From Candidatus Micrarchaeaceae archaeon (GTDB taxonomy: Archaea; Micrarchaeota; Micrarchaeia; Micrarchaeales; Micrarchaeaceae): DNA of 24,785 nt. A program made the translations under genes and the position numbers. Position 1 is the first letter of the stretch. The number at the start of each line of letters is the position of its first letter. The notes beneath the pieces are model-generated. The model worked only from the letters and a program-made list of their open reading frames with translations. It did no database searches and had not been told where the DNA came from. The stretch is from positions 1-24,785 of the forward strand of contig DAIDAQ010000023.1 in the NCBI GenBank assembly GCA_027310535.1, given 5' to 3'. Of the stretch, positions 13,916 through 19,341 are shown one piece after another.

Positions 13916-13943
13916 GATAATTATAGCTTTCCACGAAGCTATA
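13916..13943. promoter_or_regulatory. Dyad operator over the 6PGDH-like promoter
   Basis: TATAGCTT (13922-13929) and AAGCTATA (13936-13943) form a perfect 8-bp inverted repeat with a 6-base spacer. The left arm overlaps a minus-strand TATA-like CTATAATTATC (13916-13926) about 50-60 bases before the 6PGDH-like start. A regulator bound there would block that promoter. Confidence 0.45.
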
Positions 13944-14000
13944 CAGTCTGCACGCCCATGCAACATTACATACGTTAAATGTCGTAGCTGGCAGACCATT

Positions 14001-14008
14001 TTTATATA
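14001..14008 (+). promoter_or_regulatory. TATA box of the YjbQ-domain gene
   Basis: TTTATATA lies 30-37 bases before ATG 14038, so transcription is predicted to start 0-8 bases before the codon, giving a leaderless or near-leaderless message. Confidence 0.6.
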
Positions 14009-14037
14009 TCACACTCTCCGAAACCTTTCTGATCTGT

Positions 14038-15060
14038 ATGTCGAAATCAATGGAAATCTCTAATGATATAAGGCAGGGCCCACTGCACACGCTATCGCTG
14101 CTCTCCAGCATGCTGAGGATAGATGAGCCTGCAAGAGCAGATGTGATCGACGCCCTACGGCGCCTGAGCGATGGCGACCCAAACGGGGAAATACTGCGCG
14201 AGGCGAGAGCCGGGCAGCGGAGGCAGCTTGGCGAGCTCATCAGCAAAGCCTATGTCACAATACCCTTCGAGAAGTTCAGCGGCGTCAAGAAGGCCAAAAG
14301 GATAGAAGAGAGAGCACCCCAGATCGTCAACCTTACAAGGCTCATCGACGGGCGCATAAAGAACGATGAGAGGGTCAAGATGAACGGCCTCGCGCTCGTT
14401 TACTCGGACAAGCCAGATACCGCAGTCATAGTGATGGAGCACGAAGAAGGCTCGGAGTACGACCTGAAGAGCGTGCTCGACGGCGCGTCGGCCCGCGGAG
14501 GCTCCATCGCGCCCTATTTCACCGCGTTCATGCCGGTGACGTTCACAGACTATAATCTGAGGAGGGGCAACATATCGGGGTGGGCCGAGGCGGTGTTCGT
14601 CGACTGCAGCAATGATACAAGCTCTACAGAGGTTAAGATGTCGGTGCTGGATGCCTGGGTTAGCGACTTCCTCGTCAAGGAAAAGCCGACAAAAAAGATA
14701 TATGCCGCAGACATAACCGACCAGGTAAATTCGCAAATAGCGAAATCTGGGATAAGGGAGGGTCATGCACTGGTGGCGACGAGGCACACCACGCACAGCA
14801 TAATAACGCACAGGCTAGAGCAGTTCGACAGCCTGAAGGATACCCTCCTGGCGCTCGCGCCTGGGGACATCGAATACATGCACAACAAGACCGCAGGCGA
14901 TAACAACGGGAGATACCACCTGATGGCCGAGTTCCTTGGCGCCTTCGTCCTGCACAGGGTCAGGGGCGGCAGGCTCGACATCGGAGGCAACACGGTGCTG
15001 TCCGTAGACCTGGACGACCAGAAGCCGCGCGACAGGGGGGTGGTAGTTGCGGTCTTCTAG
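14038..15060 (+). CDS. Two-domain protein with C-terminal YjbQ/UPF0047 domain
   Basis: 340 residues. Residues about 220-340 are a UPF0047/YjbQ domain: ITDQVNSQIAKSGIREGHAL, then TRHTTHSIITH (family HTTAAI), YMHNKTAGDNNGRYHLMAEF and GGRLDIGGNTVLSVDLDD with PRDRGVVVAVF at the end. E. coli YjbQ has weak thiamin-phosphate-synthase activity in vitro; its true role is unsettled. Residues 1-215 are not recognised. They contain NGLALVYSDKPDTAVIVMEH and YFTAFMPVTFTDYNLRRGNI, which look like a folded alpha/beta domain. UPF0047 proteins are normally about 130-140 residues and stand alone, so this is a fusion. The start ATG 14038 is near-leaderless behind TTTATATA. Confidence 0.8.
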   Translation: MSKSMEISNDIRQGPLHTLSLLSSMLRIDEPARADVIDALRRLSDGDPNGEILREARAGQRRQLGELISKAYVTIPFEKFSGVKKAKRIEERAPQIVNLTRLIDGRIKNDERVKMNGLALVYSDKPDTAVIVMEHEEGSEYDLKSVLDGASARGGSIAPYFTAFMPVTFTDYNLRRGNISGWAEAVFVDCSNDTSSTEVKMSVLDAWVSDFLVKEKPTKKIYAADITDQVNSQIAKSGIREGHALVATRHTTHSIITHRLEQFDSLKDTLLALAPGDIEYMHNKTAGDNNGRYHLMAEFLGAFVLHRVRGGRLDIGGNTVLSVDLDDQKPRDRGVVVAVF

Positions 15061-15063
15061 CCA

Positions 15064-15384
15064 TCATAGCCAGAGCCTGCCCAACCACGAGAATTCAACG
15101 ACGCTCACGTTTCCGCGCTCAAGGGACTTCTTGTATTTGGCTGCAAACCTGTCGTTCACAATCACGATTACCCTTGAGTATCCGCCCCTCCTCCTCTCTA
15201 TCATCGCCACTGTCTCATCAAATCGCTTCTTCCCTGTTTCGTACTCTATCGCTACCCTCCCGTGCATCATGTAAGCCACTATATCAGGGCCGCCGGGCTG
15301 CCTGTTTATGTAGTGTCTGATGCAGAGCCTGTCCAGGAAGCCTGATATCTCACCGATCCTGTTCTCGTGTTCAGCGCTTACCAT
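15064..15384 (-). CDS. Small nuclease-like protein coupled to HerA-type ATPase
   Basis: 106 residues. The core GGPDIVAYMMHGRVAIEYET, continuing GKKRFDE, followed by strand YSRVIVIVND, resembles a PD-(D/E)xK endonuclease core: Asp in PDIV, then E-x-E with Lys residues close by, then a hydrophobic strand. An N-terminal Glu in EHENRIGEISGF could be the family's helix acid. This is a fold-level suggestion only, since the second motif is E-x-E not D/E-x-K. ATG 15382-15384 is preferred because GGTGAT lies four bases upstream; it overlaps the ATPase 3' end by 14 bases, so the two are translated together. Its C-terminal SWLGRLWL is hydrophobic. Confidence 0.55.
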   Translation of the reverse strand: MVSAEHENRIGEISGFLDRLCIRHYINRQPGGPDIVAYMMHGRVAIEYETGKKRFDETVAMIERRRGGYSRVIVIVNDRFAAKYKKSLERGNVSVVEFSWLGRLWL

Positions 15385-16609
15385 GCGCATCACCAGCCCC
15401 CATGGCAGCCGCCTGCGCCCTCGGGGTTTGCACCACTACAGGGCCTTTGCTACAGGAGATAATCACCTCATTTACCCTCAGCATCTCAAGCATGCCCCTC
15501 ACCATCACGGCCTTGTATTGGTCGCCTTTCGCTATCACGCTCGATACATAGTTTATCTCTGTCGGCTCATTGATGTGGAATGCGATGAACGTCGCGGAGT
15601 TCGCGATTATATCCCTCGGGACCATCGCGGAGCTGTTCGTGACTATCACCACGGCATACCCAAACTTCCTGCCCTCATTGACAAGCAGCGTCAGCAGCTT
15701 TCCTGCGTTGTCGAGAAGGAACGTGCTCTCGTCTATAATGATATAGAGCCTTACGCCCCTCTCCACGGCGTTCGCACGCATCGCAGTGTACAGCCTCTTC
15801 ACGGCCTCGGTTATGTATATGACCTTTGCGTCGTCGTTGCCTATGCCGGACAGGGAGAAAGAGTTGATGCCGCGCGACAGCCCGCAGATGCCCACATGGC
15901 TCTTCAGCGGCATGCACTTCTGCAGCGATATAACCCTCTGCCTGATGTGCTCTATTCTCTCCCTTTCGGAAAGGGTCTTTGCATTACCTGCAAATACCGA
16001 AAGTTCAGCGATAAGGTCTGCAAGCACGGGAACCTTGTTGAGCTGGTTTGCCCTCATGTCCTTCGCGCACTTCCTGTAAGTGTAATAGAGCGCGCTGCTG
16101 AGGATGCCCCTCTGCAGGTATCCCAGTGCGTACACCTCTGACAGCAAGCTCGTAAGCTCGTCGATCCTCTGCACTACTGTAAGCCCGTCCAGCTCAAACA
16201 TGTTGATGTTCTCCTCTGATGCGTCGTGCACCCTGCCGCCGATATCGTTTACAAGCGCCTCGTGTTCGCTGTGCCCGTCGAAAACGATGATGGGCTTTCC
16301 CATAGAAGCCACCTCCCTGATAACCACCTTGAGGAGCGTCGACTTCCCGTATCCTAAGGCCCCGACTATCACCATATGCGGGTTGGCCTCCCTCCCCGGC
16401 TTCAGGGCATACCTGCCGAACACCCTCTTCCATGCAAAACCCTTGGAATACGAATATGCGAATGCCCTGCCGTTGAAGTGTGGCTCTGCACGCCAGCACG
16501 CGGCCAGCCTTCTTACCTGCCTCCCCACCTCTATTCTTTCCTCTTTCCTCCTTTTGCCGAATATTCTAAATATCATGAACTTCTCCAGCCTCTCTAGTTT
16601 GTCTAGCAT
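15371..16609 (-). CDS. HerA/VirB4-type DNA-translocating ATPase
   Basis: 412 residues of the HerA-FtsK-VirB4/VirD4 ATPase superfamily. Walker A is VGALGYGKSTLL (near residue 85), followed by the typical PIIVFDGHSEHEALVNDIGG, where VirB4/TraC/HerA have DxxxE[Y/F]. Walker B is LYIIIDESTFLLD (near 290), then NEGRKFGYAVVIVTNSSAMV (sensor strand). N-terminal 80 residues are basic with no membrane helix, so it is probably cytosolic. Relatives pump DNA during conjugation or work with NurA nuclease in end resection. ATG 16607-16609 is supported by GGTGG upstream. It lies between an 89-residue unknown and the nuclease-like gene, all leftward. Whether this is repair, defence or transfer is open. Confidence 0.85.
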   Translation of the reverse strand: MLDKLERLEKFMIFRIFGKRRKEERIEVGRQVRRLAACWRAEPHFNGRAFAYSYSKGFAWKRVFGRYALKPGREANPHMVIVGALGYGKSTLLKVVIREVASMGKPIIVFDGHSEHEALVNDIGGRVHDASEENINMFELDGLTVVQRIDELTSLLSEVYALGYLQRGILSSALYYTYRKCAKDMRANQLNKVPVLADLIAELSVFAGNAKTLSERERIEHIRQRVISLQKCMPLKSHVGICGLSRGINSFSLSGIGNDDAKVIYITEAVKRLYTAMRANAVERGVRLYIIIDESTFLLDNAGKLLTLLVNEGRKFGYAVVIVTNSSAMVPRDIIANSATFIAFHINEPTEINYVSSVIAKGDQYKAVMVRGMLEMLRVNEVIISCSKGPVVVQTPRAQAAAMGAGDAHGKR

Positions 16610-16707
16610 GATAACCACCAGAACCAGTTGGCGGCAACGGCACACCTGGCAGGCCTAGGATAAGCACATCAAGAAGGAGGAGGGGATGGCGGGGGCGTCC
16701 ATCCCAA

Positions 16708-16977
16708 TCAGGCATGCTGGATCTTAGAAGAGCCTATGCCAAGGCTGGTTATACGGTTTGCCTGGCTATAGGCAGCCACAAGCCCGGCGGAGGCGAACGA
16801 CCGTGCTGCGAAGAAAGCAGCAACAAGGTCTGAGTTGATGCCGCATAATTCAGCAACAACTTTTGCCTCTATTCCGTCGCTTATGCGCTCATTGGCGCCT
16901 CCCGCCCTCACGAGAGCCCTCAGAGCTTCTTCCAATTTCTGCATAGCCTTCGCTACCTCCCCTTTGTTGTTTTTCAT
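16708..16977 (-). CDS. Uncharacterised 89-residue helical protein
   Basis: Starts MKNNKGEVAKAMQKLEEALR, with a basic amphipathic N-terminal helix, then RISDGIEAKVVAELCGINSD and a hydrophobic small-residue segment LVAAFFAARSFASAGLVAAY (about residues 53-72), which could be a buried helix or weak membrane segment. The family is not recognised. ATG 16975-16977 has AGGTGA four to five bases upstream; a GTG three codons earlier would overlap it. It is the first gene of the leftward group with the HerA-like ATPase (98 bases away) and may be cotranscribed. Promoter candidates are TTTTATATAGT (about 17090-17100, minus strand) and an AT-rich element at 17070-17082. Confidence 0.6.
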   Translation of the reverse strand: MKNNKGEVAKAMQKLEEALRALVRAGGANERISDGIEAKVVAELCGINSDLVAAFFAARSFASAGLVAAYSQANRITSLGIGSSKIQHA

Positions 16978-17039
16978 TCTCTTCACCTAACAAGAAGACA
17001 GCCAATGCGCTGTGCCTGCTCACCAATTTGTATAGCGCT

Positions 17040-17142
17040 GGTTGCGCTTTCCTTGGTGTATGTTACTGCACTAATAAATAAATACCTTACTATATAAAAG
17101 AGTATCAAAGTAATATTTATATACTTTGCCCACCATATATTA
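17040..17142. promoter_or_regulatory. AT-rich bidirectional promoter with TATA-flanking dyad
   Basis: Several TATA-like stretches occur in 100 bases: TATATAAAAG (about 17091-17100), TTTATATA (about 17116-17123) and CATATATTA (about 17134-17142) rightward, and TTTTATATAGT leftward. A 7-bp inverted repeat CAAAGTA (17106-17112) / TACTTTG (17122-17128) brackets one TATA box, a layout suited to a repressor. Leftward it would serve the 89-residue gene, rightward the hairpin-rich RNA region. Confidence 0.5.
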
Positions 17143-17143
17143 C

Positions 17144-17266
17144 TGCCGGTTTTGTTGTTCCGGCACCTAACGGGGAGGCGGCCTATGCCGCCTGCCCTAG
17201 GAGAGAGATGGGGAACAGAGTGGGTTGGTTGGGGAAAAGCGGGGGATCAGAGGGATCCCCCTTTTT
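17144..17266 (+). ncRNA. Candidate structured RNA ending in a GC hairpin plus T5
   Basis: No believable protein is encoded here. In order: hairpin TGCCGG (17144-17149) / CCGGCA (17160-17165); hairpin AGGCGGC (17176-17182) / GCCGCCT (17187-17193) with a CTAT loop; a G-rich stretch with four G-tracts (17210-17213, 17222-17224, 17231-17234, 17241-17245); then hairpin GGGGGATC (17241-17248) / GATCCCCC (17254-17261), followed at once by TTTTT (17262-17266), which looks like a terminator. TATA-like elements lie 25-35 bases before the first hairpin. It does not resemble 5S, SRP, RNase P or a C/D RNA that I know. Transcription is inferred, not shown. Confidence 0.45.
17241..17266 (+). terminator. Hairpin-plus-T5 terminator-like element
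   Basis: An 8-bp perfect GC-rich stem with a 5-base loop (AGAGG) is followed directly by five T. With a two-base bulge, AAAA (17235-17238) could extend the stem into the T run. It would end a rightward transcript from the 17116-17142 promoter elements. Confidence 0.5.
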
Positions 17267-17287
17267 CCGCCCCGCGGTAAAGCTTTT

Positions 17288-17373
17288 TACCTGTAGTTCA
17301 GGGACCGGACCAGCCTTTGTTGCCTCTGAGGGAAGCAGGCAATACCCGGTCTCCGCATGTTTATTTACAGGTG
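17288..17373 (+). ncRNA. Candidate structured RNA: three nested helices
   Basis: Three helices nest exactly. P1: 17288-17295 (TACCTGTA) with 17366-17373. P2: 17301-17308 (GGGACCGG) with 17346-17353, one G-U pair. P3: 17318-17325 (TGTTGCCT) with 17337-17344, closing an 11-base loop CTGAGGGAAGC. The 5' bulge between P2 and P3 is 9 bases, the 3' bulge one. About 24 base pairs in 86 bases is more than expected by chance. It lies between the terminator-like hairpin and the threonine synthase promoter. It could be a leader/riboswitch of an upstream-initiated transcript or an independent RNA. No known class is recognised. Confidence 0.45.
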
Positions 17374-17387
17374 GCAAAGCAAGTCTG

Positions 17388-17402
17388 ATGCAAAGTTTGC
17401 AT
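17388..17402. promoter_or_regulatory. 15-bp dyad upstream of the threonine synthase promoter
   Basis: ATGCAAA (17388-17394) and TTTGCAT (17396-17402) are perfect inverted arms around a single G. It is centred about 70 bases upstream of the TATA-like ACTATTTATG (17465-17474), a position suited to a regulator of threonine synthase. Protein binding is unproven. Confidence 0.4.
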
Positions 17403-17505
17403 GGTGTATCCGCAACCAACAAGCTCGCCTCGCCCCCTCACCTTCCTGCGCCGAGTTTTGGAACTACTATTTATGTGTTCTTTGAGGTAAGAGTGCCGTG
17501 ATCGA

Positions 17506-18558
17506 TTGGATTACACACTAAGGTGCACCGCCTGCGGAGCAGGATACAGCGCTGCCTATAAAAGCCAGGTCTGCGGGAAGTGCTCAGGAATATTGGAGGT
17601 GAGATACGAGGGCAACCCATCTGCGCGGTTCGATGGCGGCTTCTGGTCGCTTGGGCGCCTGTTACCGAAATCAAAGTACGCCAGCTACGAGCTCGGCAAC
17701 ACGGAGCTCGTCGGGGCAAGACGGCGCGGTCTGTGGCTAAAGCTTGAGCTCCAGAACCCGACGCGCTCATTCAAGGACAGAGGGTCTGTAGTGGAGATAG
17801 CAAAAGCGAAGGAGTATGGATACAGGGAGGTTGCCTGCGCCTCCACGGGAAATATGGCGTATTCGGTCGCATACTACGCAAAGCTCTCGGGCATAAAGGC
17901 GAAGATATTCATAAGCAGCAATGCGAACAGGGACAAGATCCGCGACATAAGGGAGACGCATGACGCTGGCATAACAAGAGTCGATGGGGACTTCACAGAA
18001 GCACAGGGAAGGGCGTTCAACTATGCAAGGAGAAAGAGGGCCTTCCTAGCCGGCGATTACTGCTACAGGCAGGAGGGTCAGCGCACGATATTCTATGAGA
18101 TAATGGCACAGCTGCCCGGCGTGACGCACATAATAGTGCCTGTCGGCAACGCTACGCTGCTCTCAGGGATGCTCAAGGCCTCCATGGAGATGGAGGCATC
18201 AGGGGTTATAAAGAGGGCGCCAAGGATGATCGGGGTGGAGGCGGAGAAGTGCGCCCCGATGTTCAAGGCTTTCAGTTCACGCAAACCGATAAAATACGAG
18301 AAGCCGAGGACGCTCGCGGACGCTATAGCTGTAGGATACCCGACGTTCGGCGAGACAGCCCTGCAAATGCTGCGCGCGCAGAAGGGCAGCATGGTCAAGG
18401 TCACAGAGAAGGAGATGGCCGCAGAGCAGAACAGGTTCCTCAATGAGCACGGGATTATAGCGGAGCTTGCAGGCGTGGCAAGCATTGCAGCGTACAGGAA
18501 GCTCCGCCTCCCAAGGTCTGCCAAGGCTGTCGCAGTGGTAACAGGGGGTAACGTCTGA
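17506..18558 (+). CDS. thrC: Threonine synthase (PLP-dependent)
   Basis: Converts O-phosphohomoserine to threonine. The 350-residue protein has an N-terminal zinc ribbon (LRCTACGAGY then CGKCSGILEV), LKLELQNPTRSFKDRGS with the PLP-binding Lys, the substrate/phosphate loop CASTGNMAYSVAYYA, and the glycine-rich phosphate-binding region IIVPVGNATLLSG. GFGETALQM-like YPTFGETALQML and VTGGNV at the C-terminus complete the fold type II pattern. Cysteate synthase and threonine dehydratase are relatives, but the zinc ribbon favours threonine synthase. The only upstream start before an in-frame stop is TTG 17506, with CGTGAT three bases before it. TATA-like ACTATTTATG at 17465-17474 gives a leader of roughly 10 bases. 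Confidence 0.85.
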   Translation: MDYTLRCTACGAGYSAAYKSQVCGKCSGILEVRYEGNPSARFDGGFWSLGRLLPKSKYASYELGNTELVGARRRGLWLKLELQNPTRSFKDRGSVVEIAKAKEYGYREVACASTGNMAYSVAYYAKLSGIKAKIFISSNANRDKIRDIRETHDAGITRVDGDFTEAQGRAFNYARRKRAFLAGDYCYRQEGQRTIFYEIMAQLPGVTHIIVPVGNATLLSGMLKASMEMEASGVIKRAPRMIGVEAEKCAPMFKAFSSRKPIKYEKPRTLADAIAVGYPTFGETALQMLRAQKGSMVKVTEKEMAAEQNRFLNEHGIIAELAGVASIAAYRKLRLPRSAKAVAVVTGGNV

Positions 18559-18571
18559 GCCCCGGAAAGGG

Positions 18572-18578
18572 TTTTAAT
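18572..18578 (+). promoter_or_regulatory. TATA box of tRNA-Ser
   Basis: TTTTAAT lies 25-31 bases before the mature 5' end of tRNA-Ser and 14 bases after the threonine synthase stop. Confidence 0.5.
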
Positions 18579-18602
18579 GCTGAGGCTTCCAAACATTACC
18601 GT

Positions 18603-18714
18603 GCCAGGGTGGCGGAAACCGGTATCGCGTACGCCTGGAACTGCTTCCAGCAAGCGTATGGCCTCACGGCCTTCTGGGTTCAAAAGCATCTTGCTGAAAC
18701 TCCCAGCCCTGGCG
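18603..18714 (+). tRNA. tRNA-Ser(GGA) with two introns
   Basis: Acceptor GCCAGGG (18603-18609) pairs with CCCTGGC (18707-18713); discriminator G18714 as in Ser. D arm GCG...CGC (18612-18628). Anticodon stem TACGC (18630-18634) / GCGTA (18654-18658). Removing 18641-18652 (12 nt) leaves the loop CTGGAAA with anticodon GGA and an intron at the canonical 37/38 site. Long variable arm GGCC-TCAC-GGCC (18660-18671), class II. T stem CTGGG (18674-18678) / CCCAG (18702-18706). Removing 18685-18700 (16 nt) leaves the textbook T loop TTCAAAT, an intron at 59/60. Both introns show a 4-bp central helix and 3-base bulges cut after base two: CTGG/CCAG with AAC and CAA, TTCA/TGAA with AAA and ACT. CCA is not fully encoded. 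Mature length 84. Confidence 0.92.
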
Positions 18715-18744
18715 CATATTACAGAGCTTACCATTTGCCCGGCT

Positions 18745-18802
18745 TTGCTCATAAATCTTGCTCATAAACTCATTTACTGAGCAACTTTAATAATTTATGA
18801 GC
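18745..18802. promoter_or_regulatory. Repeat-rich operator before the AT-rich nuclease-like gene
   Basis: TTGCTCATAAA occurs twice with a 13-bp period (18745-18755, 18758-18768), and TTTATGAGC (18794-18802) is the perfect inverse of its last nine bases. The inverted copy overlaps the likely TATA region CTTTAATAATTTATG (about 18785-18799) of the gene at 18823. Three sites for one regulator, possibly autoregulation, is a reasonable inference. Confidence 0.5.
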
Positions 18803-18822
18803 AGAAGCAAAAGTGTGGTATA

Positions 18823-19341
18823 TTGGAAGATGATGCCAGAGACGCCAAATATAGGGCTTTCTGCTTTATCAAGGGCGATATGGGAGTAGCGATAGTTAGA
18901 CAGAAATGCTTTTCCAAGCTGCCCAAAGGAGTGAAACTAATAGACGGGCATAAACCATTTACTGCCAAAAATCTGAAACCGATAGACGGGCGAGAACCGT
19001 GCCATTTAGATATTGTTGGTATAAATAATAAAAAAGAAGTTACATTTATCTGCGAAGTCAAAACTACAGTAACCCTGAATAGAGAGTTTGAAGCAAATGG
19101 TTACTGTATGGCCTTTATGAAAGAAGCACAAGAAATAGGAATACCGATATACTTCTCTATAGTCAGATTAGATAGGGATTTCAACCATGAAATTGTTAAA
19201 GATGCAGATATGGAAACTGGTAGAGTAAGGATAGATAGAGAACTGATGTCAAAAGAAATAGGCTATGCGATGACCCATGCTAAAGTAGAACTCTATAAGC
19301 AAAACGAATTCAGAATGAATGAAAATCGCTTCTTAATTTGA
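18823..19341 (+). CDS. AT-rich gene, PD-(D/E)xK nuclease-like protein (172 aa)
   Basis: Starts MEDDARDAKYRAFCFIKGDM. The middle LDIVGINNKKEVTFICEVKT has the restriction-endonuclease-fold layout: Asp in LDIV, about 12 residues, then E-V-K (D/E-x-K), followed by helix LNREFEANGYCMAFMKEAQE and strand IPIYFSIVRLD. It may act on DNA; no precise family is recognised. Base composition is clearly richer in A+T than the neighbours, suggesting recent acquisition, and it lies 108 bases after tRNA-Ser, a common landing site. TTG 18823 is the start chosen; it is close to a predicted transcription start, and no in-frame ATG precedes it. The stop overlaps the convergent 598-codon frame by 9 bases. Confidence 0.65.
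   Translation: MEDDARDAKYRAFCFIKGDMGVAIVRQKCFSKLPKGVKLIDGHKPFTAKNLKPIDGREPCHLDIVGINNKKEVTFICEVKTTVTLNREFEANGYCMAFMKEAQEIGIPIYFSIVRLDRDFNHEIVKDADMETGRVRIDRELMSKEIGYAMTHAKVELYKQNEFRMNENRFLI

Noticed and set aside
13866..14246. N-terminal extension of the 6PGDH-like frame to 463 codons
   Set aside because: It crosses the divergent promoter region and overlaps the YjbQ-domain gene. The Rossmann motif begins right after ATG 13865, which has its own ribosome-binding site.
14155..14811. 218-codon minus-strand frame opposite the YjbQ-domain gene
   Set aside because: It is antisense to a gene with clear motifs and is a high-GC shadow frame.
17289..17372. tRNA-like fold suggested by ACCTGTA pairing with TACAGGT
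   Set aside because: Seven-base end helix, but no T loop, no anticodon arm of the right size and no D arm; kept as unassigned structured RNA.
17144..17373. SRP, 5S or RNase P RNA identity for the hairpin region
   Set aside because: The conserved GTCAGG...AGCAGC, 5S loop and P4 (GAGGAAAGT) signatures are absent.
17208..17501. 97-codon plus frame and 79-codon minus frame in the hairpin region
   Set aside because: Composition is unlike protein, there is no ribosome-binding site, and both cross the strong hairpins.
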